A stretch of 64,000 nt of DNA from Nonomuraea jiangxiensis (lineage in GTDB: Bacteria > Actinomycetota > Actinomycetes > Streptosporangiales > Streptosporangiaceae), in NCBI RefSeq assembly GCF_900099965.1, contig NZ_FNDJ01000033.1, positions 60,895 through 124,894 on the forward strand. Reading direction: 5' to 3'. Position numbers and translations under genes: made by a program. Positions 49,275 to 58,214 of the stretch are shown here, one piece after another (positions within the stretch are counted from its first letter, which is position 1; every line of letters starts with the position of its first letter). Under the pieces are notes generated by a model, which had not been told where the DNA came from, searched no databases, and saw only the letters and a list, made by a program, of their open reading frames with translations.

Positions 49275-49703
49275 ATGGGGGAGCGGTTGGCATTGGACGT
49301 TCCGATCAGTCACGACCTTGCCTTCATGCGCGACCTCGTGCACTGCTTCGCGATGGAGGCGGGCATGACCGAACATCGTGCCGGCTTGCTCGTCATGGCG
49401 GTCAACGAGATCGTCACCAACGTGCTGGAGCACGCGGGTGGCACCGGCACCTTGCGCGCATGCGGCGACGAGCGCGGCGTGACCGTGCACGTCACGGACG
49501 ACGCAGGCACCCTGACAACCGAGCATCTCCAGCGGGTTCCCGGCCCGGTCGCCACGCGCGGGATGGGGCTGTGGCTGGTTCGTCAGGTGTGTGATGAGGT
49601 ATGGCTCGATCATCCGGGCGGCCGGACCCACCTGCGGCTGTCCATGTTCTTCGAGGACCCGGCCACGTCATCGGCGGACCGGCTCTCCGACGAGCTCCGG
49701 TAG
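49275..49703 (+). CDS. RsbW-like anti-sigma factor / serine kinase (HATPase)
   Basis: 142 aa from ATG 49275. The Bergerat fold is clear: N-box NEIVTNVLEHA, G1 DDAG and G2 RGMGLWLV. GGAGG at 49258-49263 is 11 bases before ATG 49275 but only 2-3 before ATG 49266, so the later start is preferred. It is likely the antagonist of the preceding STAS protein and of a sigma factor not encoded next to it. Confidence 0.88.
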   Translation: MGERLALDVPISHDLAFMRDLVHCFAMEAGMTEHRAGLLVMAVNEIVTNVLEHAGGTGTLRACGDERGVTVHVTDDAGTLTTEHLQRVPGPVATRGMGLWLVRQVCDEVWLDHPGGRTHLRLSMFFEDPATSSADRLSDELR

Positions 49704-49765
49704 CCGGCGCTCGACGGGCGGGACGCGGAACGCCGGACGCGGGATGCGTGAGGTGGTGGGCGGCT

Positions 49766-50089
49766 TTACGTGGTGTGCGGCTTCTTCGGCTCGGTGTTGT
49801 GGACGGTGACCAGGCCGGTGAGTCCGGAGATGGTCAGGACCGGCGCCAGGAGCGGACCGGTGATCACTTCGATGCGCTCGGCATGGTCGAACAGGACCGC
49901 CAGCCCGGCGCTGTCGAGGTAGTCGACGGCGGTCAGGTCCAGGACGAGGAGACCCGCGGTCCCGCGCAGCGCGGCGGTCACCGCGTCGGCGAGGGCGGCG
50001 GTGTTGCTCATGTCGATCTCGCCGGCGACCGTAAGGAGGGCGGTGCCGTCCGGGCGGCGGCCGGGGGTCAGGTCAAGCGGGGTGGTCAT
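49766..50089 (-). CDS. STAS-domain anti-anti-sigma factor
   Basis: 107 aa. GEIDMSNTAALADAV and LVLDLTAVDYLDSAGLAVL with the phospho-acceptor Ser in DSAG. The start ATG 50089 lies 17 bases inside the end of the large sensor gene, so the two are coupled. The sensor's PP2C domain is the obvious candidate phosphatase for this protein. Confidence 0.9.
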   Translation of the reverse strand: MTTPLDLTPGRRPDGTALLTVAGEIDMSNTAALADAVTAALRGTAGLLVLDLTAVDYLDSAGLAVLFDHAERIEVITGPLLAPVLTISGLTGLVTVHNTEPKKPHTT

Positions 50090-53000
50090 CGGCGATCCTC
50101 GTGTGCATGTCGACGGTGGTGCCCTCGGGGCTTGAAGTGATGGTGACGCGCTGCATCATGGCGCGCATCAGGTCGGTGCCGTGCCCGCGGTTGGAGTCGG
50201 GCCGGGGCTGCGGAGTCTTCCAGCTGCCGGTGTCGGCGACGGTGAGCCACAGGTCGTCGACGAGGACCTCGGCGTGCAGCCGGACGGTGTCGCCGGGCGT
50301 GTCACGGTGCCCGTGCTCGATCGCGTTGGCGCACGCCTCGCCGGCCGCGATCAGCACGCTCTGCTGGGTCAGCACAGGGAGCCGGCACTGGGCGAGCCAG
50401 GTACGCAGGGCCTGGCGTACGGGTGCCAGCTGGGAGGACTCGGCGGGAAAGGCCATCCGCAGCGGGGCCGGATGCCGGTACAGCAGCAGGGCGACGTCGT
50501 CGTCGTAGCCGCCGGCGGGGGCCATCCGGGTCATGATCCGGGTGGCGAGCTCGTCGAGGGACAGCCCCCTGCCCTCCTGGACGACCTCGCCCGCCTGGTC
50601 GATGCCCACGTCGAGTGGGCGCTTGCGGCGCTCGACGAGGCCGTCGGTGTACAGCAGCAGGGTGCCGCGGGCCGGGATGGTGTGCTCGGCCTCGGGGCGG
50701 ATCCTGCCGGGGCGTACGGCCAGGGGGAGCGAGCGGCCGCCTTCGAGGAGGTGGTGGCCGCCGTCGGGGTGGGCCAGGATGCCCGGAGGATGCCCGGCAC
50801 TGGAGTAGGTCAGGTGCCCGGTCGCGGGGTCGAGGACGCCGCAGAAGACGGTGGTGTGGATCGCGTGGGGGAGCTGGGCGGCGAAGTGGTCCAGCGCCAT
50901 GAGGGTCTGGGCGGGCTTCGAGTCCTGCAGCAGCAGGGCGCGGCAGGCGCTGCGTAGCTGCCCCATGACGGTGGCCGACTTCAGGCCGTGGCCGACGCAG
51001 TCGCCGACCACGATGCCGATGCGGCCGTCGGGGAGGTCGACGATGTCGTACCAGTCGCCTCCGACCTCCAGGGGGCGGGTGGCGGGTTCGTAGCGGACGG
51101 CGAAGCCGTCGGGCAGGCGGGAAGGGCCGAGGATGGCCCGTTGCAGGGCGATGGCGGTCTCGCGCTGCTGGTCGATCTGGTGCGCGCGGGCCAGCCCCTG
51201 GGCGAGGTGGCCGGCCAGCAGGGCCAGCAGCAGCTCGTCCTCGCTGGTGAAGGGCCGCAGGTCGCCCAGCTCGATCCACAGGGTCAGCGGGCCGTCGGGG
51301 TGGTCGAGCACGATGCCCGCGCCCGTGTGGTCGGTGATCGGGGTGAGCGGGGGCCGGTGGCGCAGGTCGCCGAGGGCATGGCGGTGTTGGGCGGGCAGGT
51401 CGTGCCAGGAGAGCGAAAGGTCGGTGGAGGTCAGGGTGGGTTCGTCCCCCTGGCTGAAGAGGGCGGCCAGCACGCGCCGGGCCCGCCACAGGTCCTTCAG
51501 CTCGGCCAGCGCGCCGATCAGCGCGTCGGTCTGGCTGGAAGCCCTGGACAGGCGGGTGCTGAGCGCGGCGAGCGCGCTTTCGCGCTGGATGAAGTAGTGC
51601 TCGGCGGTGACGTCGCGGAAGGTGCCCACGACCACGCGGCGGCCGGTGTCGGGGTCCTGCGCCTGGTTGCCGTTGACGCTGATCCACAGGCGGTGGCCGT
51701 CGCGGTGGGTGGCGGGGACGGTGTACGTGCCCTGGCGCCGGTCGAGCATGGCCGCGAAGGCGTCGGCCGCCTGCCGGTGCGCCTCGGGGTCGATGGCGGG
51801 GTCCGGCCACCAGGGGAACACCGGCCGGTACGGCAGGCCGTCGACGCCGTAGCCGAGGATCTCGGTGAACGCGGCGTTGATCTCGATGACCGCCCCGGTC
51901 TCGTCGCAGACGAAGAACGCCTCCTGGAGCGACTCCAGCAGGGCGGTGCGCCAGCGGGCATGGTGACCGCGCAGCCGGGCCAGCTCCACCTTCGTCCGCA
52001 CCCGCGCCAGCAGTTCGGCGGCGGAGAACGGCTTGACCAGGTAGTCGTCGGCGCCGGCCCGCAGGCCCTCGATGGAGGCCTCCTGCCCGGCCCGCGCGGA
52101 CAGCAGCAGCACGGGCACCGACGCGGTACGCGGATCCGCGCGCAACGCCCCCACCAGCGACAGGCCGTCCAGCCGCGGCATCATCACGTCGCTGATCACC
52201 AGGTCGGGAGCGGCCGCGAGGGCGGACTCCAGGGCCGCCTGGCCGTCGTTGACCGCCTGGACCCGGTAGCCGGCGTCGGTCAGGAGGCGGGAGAGGTATT
52301 CGCGCATGTCGGTGTTGTCGTCGGCGATCAGCACCCGTACCGGGGAGGCGGACGGCGACCGCGTCCCCTCGGCCGGGTCCGTGACCGGGGCGCCGGCGTC
52401 GTCGGCGGGCAGCCAGCGCAGCGCCTCCTGGAGGTAGGGGTCGGCGGTGGTGGAGACCGCGGCGGAGCCGGTGGCCCAGGCCGGCGACTCGGCCGGGAGG
52501 TGGGCGGCGCCGAAGGGCAGGCAGATGGTGAACGCGGTGCCCTCGCCCTCGGTGCTCCGCGCCGTGATCGTGCCGCCGTGCAGGTCGACCAGCTCCTTCA
52601 CCAGCGCCAGTCCGATGCCGCTGCCCTCGTTGGAGCGGGAGCGGGCGCTCTCGACGCGATGGAACCGCTCGAACAGCCGGGACACCTCCTCGGCGGGCAC
52701 GCCGACGCCGGTGTCCTCGACGGTGACCACGGCGTGGGCGTCGTCCGGCCGTACCGACACCCGGACGGAGCCGTCGAAGGTGAACTTCAGCGCGTTGCTG
52801 AGCAGGTTGAGGATCACCTTCTCCCACATGCCGCGGTCGAGGTACACCGGCTTGTCCAGGGAGGGGCAGTCGACCTCGAAGGCCAGGCCGGCTCTGTCGA
52901 AGGCGGAGCGGAACACGCTGGCCAGTTCGGCGGTGACCGCGGCCAGGTCGACCGGCTCGTAGCGGGCCTGCATGCGGTCGGCCTCGATGCGTACGAAGTC

Positions 53001-54233
53001 CAGCAGGCTGTTGACCAGGTTGCTCAGCCGCAGCCCGTTGCGGCCGATGGCCTCCAGTTCCTCCCGCGTCCGCTCGTCCGCGTCGGTCAGCCGGCGGCGC
53101 AGCTCCTCCACCGGCCCCATGATCAGGGTGAGCGGGGTGCGGAACTCGTGGCTGATGTTGGAGAAGAAGGCGGTCTTGGCCCGGTCCAGCTCGGCCAGTT
53201 CCTCCGCCCGCCGCTGCTGGGCCTGGTAGCTGCGGGCGCTGGCGATCCCCGCCGCGACGTGCCCGGCGACCAGTTCGACGAACCCGCGGTAACCCTCGTC
53301 CAGCGGCCGGTACCGGTTCAACGCGGCCACCAGGAAGCCGTACGGCGTGCCGCCCTGCCGCGGCAGCGGCACGACCAGGGCCCGGGTGGGCGGTTGCGGC
53401 CAGCCCCCGGCCGGCAGGCCGGTGAACGGGGCGCCGTCCAGGTTCACCAGCACGGACTCCCCCCGGGCCGGCGCCGCCGTCGGCCACACCCCGGCCGGAT
53501 CTCCGACCGTCAGGGTGGCCGGGACGGCCGGGTGCTGCGGGGAGATCCCCGTCGTGCCCGCCAGGTGCGCGCGCTCGTCGTCGCCGAACAGGTAGGTCAC
53601 CGTGAACGGGAGATCCTGCGGATTCCTGCCGAGCTGATCGCCGGCGAAGGCCAGGATCTCCTCCTCGGTACGTACGACGCTCGGGTCGGAGCCGAGGTCC
53701 CGCAACGTCGCCATGCGCCGCTCACCGATGATCCGCTCGGTGTCCTCGCTGACCACGCACAGCATGCCGACCACCCGGCCGTCGTCATCCCGCAGGGGAC
53801 TGTAGGAGAACGTGTGGTAGGTCTCCTCGGGATATCCCGACCGTTTCAGGAACAGCAGCAGCGCCTCGTCCCAGGTGGACTCCCCCACGGACAGGACGCT
53901 GTTGATCCGCGGGCCGATGTCGTCCCAGATCTCCGCCCACACCTCGCCGGCCGGCCGCCCCAGCGCCCACGGATACTTCTGGCCCAGCGTGTCCCGCCGG
54001 TAGGCGTCGTTGCAGAAGAAGGTCAGCTGGGGTCCCCAGGCCATCCACATCGAGAACCGGGACGACAGCAGGATGCTCACCGCGGTCCGCAGGCTCTGCG
54101 GCCAGCCGGCCGGCGGCCCGAGTGGGGTCGCCGACCAGTCCACCAGGCGGAGATCCCGGCCGACCGACTCGTCGGCGGCGAACACGTCGGGAGCCGCCGT
54201 GGGCTCACGGCCGTCGTCGCTCGCCGGTGTCAC
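50073..54233 (-). CDS. Giant hybrid sensor: PAS/GAF-kinase-REC-PAS-GAF-PP2C-HATPase
   Basis: About 1386 aa from GTG 54233 (AGGA 6-7 bases upstream). Order of domains: PAS (about 55-170), GAF-like (180-320), HisKA with His362 in ISHEFRTP, HATPase_c (about 465-580; NLLSNALKFT, DTGVGVP, GSGIGLALV), REC with Asp638/639 and phospho-acceptor Asp682 in ISDVMMPRLDG, PAS (755-880), GAF (890-1020), SpoIIE-type PP2C (about 1040-1230; GGDWYDIVDLPDG, GDCVGHGLKSA) and RsbW-like HATPase (about 1255-1380; GEACANAIEHGH). It joins a two-component phosphorelay to a partner-switching output in one chain. No membrane helix is seen, so it is cytoplasmic. No HPt or separate regulator adjoins; REC probably controls the PP2C. 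Confidence 0.9.
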   Translation of the reverse strand: MTPASDDGREPTAAPDVFAADESVGRDLRLVDWSATPLGPPAGWPQSLRTAVSILLSSRFSMWMAWGPQLTFFCNDAYRRDTLGQKYPWALGRPAGEVWAEIWDDIGPRINSVLSVGESTWDEALLLFLKRSGYPEETYHTFSYSPLRDDDGRVVGMLCVVSEDTERIIGERRMATLRDLGSDPSVVRTEEEILAFAGDQLGRNPQDLPFTVTYLFGDDERAHLAGTTGISPQHPAVPATLTVGDPAGVWPTAAPARGESVLVNLDGAPFTGLPAGGWPQPPTRALVVPLPRQGGTPYGFLVAALNRYRPLDEGYRGFVELVAGHVAAGIASARSYQAQQRRAEELAELDRAKTAFFSNISHEFRTPLTLIMGPVEELRRRLTDADERTREELEAIGRNGLRLSNLVNSLLDFVRIEADRMQARYEPVDLAAVTAELASVFRSAFDRAGLAFEVDCPSLDKPVYLDRGMWEKVILNLLSNALKFTFDGSVRVSVRPDDAHAVVTVEDTGVGVPAEEVSRLFERFHRVESARSRSNEGSGIGLALVKELVDLHGGTITARSTEGEGTAFTICLPFGAAHLPAESPAWATGSAAVSTTADPYLQEALRWLPADDAGAPVTDPAEGTRSPSASPVRVLIADDNTDMREYLSRLLTDAGYRVQAVNDGQAALESALAAAPDLVISDVMMPRLDGLSLVGALRADPRTASVPVLLLSARAGQEASIEGLRAGADDYLVKPFSAAELLARVRTKVELARLRGHHARWRTALLESLQEAFFVCDETGAVIEINAAFTEILGYGVDGLPYRPVFPWWPDPAIDPEAHRQAADAFAAMLDRRQGTYTVPATHRDGHRLWISVNGNQAQDPDTGRRVVVGTFRDVTAEHYFIQRESALAALSTRLSRASSQTDALIGALAELKDLWRARRVLAALFSQGDEPTLTSTDLSLSWHDLPAQHRHALGDLRHRPPLTPITDHTGAGIVLDHPDGPLTLWIELGDLRPFTSEDELLLALLAGHLAQGLARAHQIDQQRETAIALQRAILGPSRLPDGFAVRYEPATRPLEVGGDWYDIVDLPDGRIGIVVGDCVGHGLKSATVMGQLRSACRALLLQDSKPAQTLMALDHFAAQLPHAIHTTVFCGVLDPATGHLTYSSAGHPPGILAHPDGGHHLLEGGRSLPLAVRPGRIRPEAEHTIPARGTLLLYTDGLVERRKRPLDVGIDQAGEVVQEGRGLSLDELATRIMTRMAPAGGYDDDVALLLYRHPAPLRMAFPAESSQLAPVRQALRTWLAQCRLPVLTQQSVLIAAGEACANAIEHGHRDTPGDTVRLHAEVLVDDLWLTVADTGSWKTPQPRPDSNRGHGTDLMRAMMQRVTITSSPEGTTVDMHTRIADDHPA

Positions 54234-54421
54234 CGGACATCCTGTTCGCTCACACCCCACCGAATACCACCAAAGTGCTTTGCAGAGCCATTGCTCTTGC
54301 TGCCCAGGAGACGGGTGATGATGCAGTCGGCTCATGACGCGGTCGGGGCGACGGAAATGATGGGCGATGAGCGCACATAGGCGTAGGTGTCCGCATAAAT
54401 GATCCGATGAGGAGAATCAGC

Positions 54422-54442
54422 ATGGGAACCGCCCGTGGCTGA
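54422..54442 (+). promoter_or_regulatory. 6-codon leader ORF overlapping the ECF sigma start
   Basis: ATG 54422, with GGAGAA 5-6 bases upstream, opens MGTARG-stop. The sigma GTG at 54435 lies inside it in another frame and is ~18 bases from that ribosome site, too far for direct initiation. Translation of the sigma factor therefore probably depends on reinitiation from this mini-ORF. Confidence 0.45.
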
Positions 54443-54983
54443 CGAGCGGCCGGCCAAGTTCGAGGCCGCCTACAACCGGGCCTACGGCCAGATCACGGCC
54501 TACGCCGCGCGCCGCTGCGACTCTCCGCAGGACGCCGCCGACGTGGTGGCGGAGACCTTCACCGTCGCCTGGCGCCGGGTGGACGAGCTGCCGGAGGGCG
54601 CCGAGGCCACGCTCTGGCTGTACGGCGTGGCGCGCAAGGTCCTGGCCAACCACTTCCGGGGTGACAACCGCCGCCGGGCGCGCACGGCGGAGCTCGACGC
54701 CGAGCTGGTCGACCTGTACGGGCACTCCCCGGACACCGAGGTCGAGCTGGACGCGATCGGCCGGGCGTTCAGGAGCCTGCCTGACGACGACCGGGAGTTG
54801 CTGTCGCTGGTGGCCTGGGAGGGCCTGGACCGCGAGGAGATCGCCAAGGCGCTGGGGCTGTCCCGCAACGCCGTACGCATCAGGTTGCACCGCGCCAGGA
54901 AGCGCCTGTCCCGCGCGCTGGCCGCGGCGGGCGTGCACGTAACCGCAGACAACCGGCTGGTCCCGGTGGAGAGGCCACTGTGA
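54435..54983 (+). CDS. ECF-type RNA polymerase sigma factor
   Basis: 182 aa. Region 2: FEAAYNRAYGQITAYAARRC, DAADVVAETFTVAWRRVDEL, LWLYGVARKVLANHFR. Region 4: DDRELLSLVAWEGLDREEIAKALGLSRNAVRIRLHRARKRL (quoted in part). It should direct RNA polymerase to a small stress regulon. GTG 54435 is the only possible start in frame. The next gene, overlapping its end by 4 bases (GTGA), is a membrane-anchored protein that is probably its anti-sigma factor or sensor. Confidence 0.92.
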   Translation: MADERPAKFEAAYNRAYGQITAYAARRCDSPQDAADVVAETFTVAWRRVDELPEGAEATLWLYGVARKVLANHFRGDNRRRARTAELDAELVDLYGHSPDTEVELDAIGRAFRSLPDDDRELLSLVAWEGLDREEIAKALGLSRNAVRIRLHRARKRLSRALAAAGVHVTADNRLVPVERPL

Positions 54984-55942
54984 GGAAAGCTGTGAGGAAC
55001 GCTGTGAACGACATCGACGAGATCGAGGCGATCAAGCCGCTGGCCCGGGTCGAGCCCGGCGCTCAGGGAGGGGAACCGTCCGGCCCGGCGGCGCGGGCGC
55101 TGCTGGCCGTGATCACCGCACAGGAGCCGGCGACGGCGCCGCGGACCGGCCGCCGGTACACGCCCAGGCGGCTGGCGTTCGGGTTGGCGGCCGTGGCCGC
55201 GCTCGCCGTGGGCGCCACGGTGGTCCCGATCGTGCTGCGGGACGTGCCCAGCTCGTACGCCGTCAACCTGAACGACGGGATGGTGACGATTCAGATCCGC
55301 GACTTCGGCGACGCCGCCGGGCTCGAAAGGCGGCTCAAGGAGCTGAAGGTGCCCGCGATGGTGGACCTGGTCCCCAAGGGCATGATGTGCCGGGAGCCGC
55401 GTGGGAAGCACGTGGAGGACATCCCCCGCGGCCTGTACAGCCTGCCGGAGAACATCCCCGGCGAGCCGGAGGGCTGGCAGATGCGCATCAACACCAAGCT
55501 GTTCGGCCCCGGCCAGACGTTCGTCTGGACCCTCAGCGGCAAGGGCGGCGGGACCACGACGTACCTGATGGAGGGCCCGGTGGCGCCCTGCGAGCCGGTG
55601 CCCGCGCCCCCGCCGAGGATGATCAAGCCGGAGTTCCGCGTCAGGACCGACCCGGGGAGCGCGCTGGCGGGGCTGCGCGTGGACGAGAAGACCGTCGGCC
55701 AGGTCCTGCCCGAGTTGAGGAGCCGTGGCAAGAAGGTGATCTTCGCGATCATCTCCGTCCCACCGGGGAACCCCGGGGGATACGGCATCGACCGCACGCA
55801 GGAGGAGCCCGTACCCGACAACTGGGTCATCTGGGAGGGGGAGGAGAACGCCAAGGGAGTGATCCGGCTGCTCGTCACGGAGCACCGGCTGGACAAGAAC
55901 CCCGTGTACGGCGGACCGCGCGACGCGTTCATCAAGGAGTGA
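54980..55942 (+). CDS. Single-pass membrane protein, probable partner of the ECF sigma factor
   Basis: 320 aa: an N-terminal cytoplasmic part (~65 residues, DIDEIEAIKPLARVEPG), one helix (about 67-85, FGLAAVAALAVGATVVPIVL) and a ~230-residue extracellular domain with one disulphide-capable Cys pair (MMCREP, VAPCEPV). The position and topology are those of actinobacterial ECF partners (CU_CTD-like ECF-associated proteins), but no classical zinc anti-sigma motif (HxxxCxxC) is present. Function otherwise unknown. Confidence 0.7.
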   Translation: MRKAVRNAVNDIDEIEAIKPLARVEPGAQGGEPSGPAARALLAVITAQEPATAPRTGRRYTPRRLAFGLAAVAALAVGATVVPIVLRDVPSSYAVNLNDGMVTIQIRDFGDAAGLERRLKELKVPAMVDLVPKGMMCREPRGKHVEDIPRGLYSLPENIPGEPEGWQMRINTKLFGPGQTFVWTLSGKGGGTTTYLMEGPVAPCEPVPAPPPRMIKPEFRVRTDPGSALAGLRVDEKTVGQVLPELRSRGKKVIFAIISVPPGNPGGYGIDRTQEEPVPDNWVIWEGEENAKGVIRLLVTEHRLDKNPVYGGPRDAFIKE

Positions 55943-55987
55943 CCGGGAGCGGCCACGTTTCGGAGGGACGGCCCCGGGGCTCTCCGG

Positions 55988-57469
55988 CTACTGGACACGC
56001 CTGCGGTCCGCGCCTGTCATGCGTTCGGAGGCGGCGGCCGTGGCGACGTCGCGCGGATAGGCGTACCTGCCGTGCAGCAGCACGATCGCGCTCGTCACCA
56101 GCGGAACCAGCATGATCAGGAAGGTGTACCGCAACCCCTGCGCGCTGGTCGTGCCGCTCGGGCCCAGCACGTCGGCCAGAAGGCCGAAGGTCAGCGGGGC
56201 AACGGCCTCCGCGCCCACCCGCAGGAACGTGCGGACGCTCTCCGCCCGGCCCCAGAGCCGGGAGTGCATGACGTCGAGACGGGCGGCGTCCAGCGGGGCC
56301 AGGGCCGCCGCCATCGACGCGGCCGAGACGAGCAGGAACGGCAGCGCGATCACCACCGACGTGGTGAGCAGTCCGGGGACGAAGAAGGCCGCGCCGGCCA
56401 CGTAGGCGACCGCGGGGACCACCAGGCGGGCGCTGATGTACCCCCGATGGGTCAGCCCGTCGGCGACGCGCCCGCCACTGAGCACCCCGAGGAGAGCGCC
56501 GACACCCAGGACGAGGACCATGCCGGTCAGGCCCGCCTGGCCGAGGCCGTACTGCTCGTGCACGAAGACGACGGCGAAGGTCCGCAGCCCGGCGAAGAAG
56601 AAGTATCCGATGACCGAGGCGGCGATCAGGACGACGTTGGTGCGGATGCTGAGCACGTATCGGGTCGCCCGCCACAGGGACATGCGTGCCGGGTTGTGGC
56701 GGAGCACCAGCGCGGGATCGGGCCCGATGCCGCGCCGGCGCACCGCGCGGCGGGCCGCGTCGTCCCGCCCCGCCTGGGCGCCGCCGGCCGGTTTCGTCCT
56801 CGACGTGAGCACCTCCGGCAACCGGCTCTGGCCGCCCCGCTTCGGCTCGGGCAGGTGGCGGGTGATGACGAACACGAAGATCAGGCCCAGGAGCGCGAGG
56901 AACCAGAACGCGGCGCGCCATGACAGGAAGTGGGCGATGGCACTCCCGACCACCAGGCCGAAGCCGGCGCCGAGCGTCTCACCGCTCAGGATGAAGCCGT
57001 AGATCCGGCCCCGTTCGCCGGGCGGGAAGAAGTCGCCGACGAGCGAGGCGACCGTGGGCCCGGCGGCGGCGGTCAGCGCCCCGAGCGCCACCCGGGAGAG
57101 CAGTAGCCACGAGAGCGAATCGGCCAGGCCGCCGACCACCATGGCCAGACTCCACAGGACGATGCAGGTGGCCAGGAACCTCACCCGGTGCAGGCGGTCC
57201 GTCAGGACACCGACGGGCAGGACGGCGAGGGCGCCAGCGGCGGAGGGGACGGCGATCAGGGATCCCAGGCCGGCATTGCTGAGGCCCAGCGACTGCTTGA
57301 TCTCCACGCCCACCGCGCCGACGGTTCCCAGATCGGCGGCCACCAGGGAGAGAACGCCGGCGAGCAGGGCGATGACCCGGAGCCGTGCCTGGCCGCCCAC
57401 CACGATGGACGCCCTGCGCGTGGCCCGGTCGAGCACGGCCCGCATCGCGGCGCGCCGCCCTGGGATCAC
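55988..57469 (-). CDS. MFS transporter
   Basis: 493 aa, about 12 membrane helices; GVLTDRLHRVRFL is the A-motif after helix 2, and GDFFPPGERGRIYGFILSGETLGAGFGLVVG fits the antiporter C-motif region. A long charged central loop (~60 residues, KRGGQSRLPEVLTSRTK onwards) separates the halves. Start GTG 57469 is used; ATG 57445 is possible, and neither has a strong ribosome site. Family context suggests drug or organic-acid export. Confidence 0.85.
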   Translation of the reverse strand: MIPGRRAAMRAVLDRATRRASIVVGGQARLRVIALLAGVLSLVAADLGTVGAVGVEIKQSLGLSNAGLGSLIAVPSAAGALAVLPVGVLTDRLHRVRFLATCIVLWSLAMVVGGLADSLSWLLLSRVALGALTAAAGPTVASLVGDFFPPGERGRIYGFILSGETLGAGFGLVVGSAIAHFLSWRAAFWFLALLGLIFVFVITRHLPEPKRGGQSRLPEVLTSRTKPAGGAQAGRDDAARRAVRRRGIGPDPALVLRHNPARMSLWRATRYVLSIRTNVVLIAASVIGYFFFAGLRTFAVVFVHEQYGLGQAGLTGMVLVLGVGALLGVLSGGRVADGLTHRGYISARLVVPAVAYVAGAAFFVPGLLTTSVVIALPFLLVSAASMAAALAPLDAARLDVMHSRLWGRAESVRTFLRVGAEAVAPLTFGLLADVLGPSGTTSAQGLRYTFLIMLVPLVTSAIVLLHGRYAYPRDVATAAASERMTGADRRRVQ

Positions 57470-57619
57470 GTCGTTCTGCCGGTCAGCGTCCGCCGTCGCA
57501 GCGCCCGGCCCGGGCGAGGGGACATCATGGGCGCGATGACCCCTCGCGCGTGCTCGCGCATGACATGAGTGATGACTTTCCGTTATGTCACGGCGATAAA
57601 CTCGCCCGTTACCGGCTGT

Positions 57620-57964
57620 CTACACGGCACACGTGGCGCTGGAAAGCACCTGGATACCGGCAAGCTCGAAGTTGCGCGGATATGTGGCGGTGTCGCCCGG
57701 CTTAATGCAGCCGACGCTGACTCCCGCGGCCGGCCGCAGGACTACGGCGTACGAACTCCAGTTGTACGCCGACGATATGGTCGCCCGCACCGCCGTGAAA
57801 CCGGGTGTGCCCGGTACGCAGAGTTGCCCCGGAGGGGAGACCGCGTTCACGCAGACCTGACCGGCGGGCGCGGAGGAGGAGGCGAGCGCGGTGGACGCCG
57901 ACCCGATCGTCAGCAACAACGCGGCGGCGATTCCACCGACGAGTCCTTTGGCGGTTGGCGACAT
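57620..57964 (-). CDS. Small secreted cysteine-containing protein, 114 aa
   Basis: A signal peptide (residues 1-~29, KGLVGGIAAALLLTIGSASTALA) precedes an ~85-residue mature chain with four Cys (QVCVNAV, QLCVPG, GCIKPG, ATCAV), probably two disulphides. ATG 57964 follows AAAGGGG. Function unknown; no propeptide or lanthipeptide-type leader is recognisable. Confidence 0.7.
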   Translation of the reverse strand: MSPTAKGLVGGIAAALLLTIGSASTALASSSAPAGQVCVNAVSPPGQLCVPGTPGFTAVRATISSAYNWSSYAVVLRPAAGVSVGCIKPGDTATYPRNFELAGIQVLSSATCAV

Positions 57965-58214
57965 CGTTACCCCTTTCATTGGAGTGGTGACAGTTCGACC
58001 GGCATGAGAGCCCACTCTCTGCCATGCCGCTCATCACTATCTGCCGCTGTGGCGCCGGCTGCCAGGACAACAGCCGGGCATTTCCCGGCCTTTGCGGGTC
58101 AAGGCCGGGCCGCCGATGAAGCCGAGGTGAAGGCGCCGCCCCGCATGATCGCGATCCCGATGACTTTCGGCCTCACTCCAGGTCTGACATAGAGCGAGAG
58201 AAGGGACATTCGAC

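Noticed and set aside
50988..54380. 1130-codon open frame on the plus strand
   Set aside because: It runs opposite the hybrid sensor gene, whose domains are unambiguous; the plus frame is Gly/Gln/Arg-rich with no family features.
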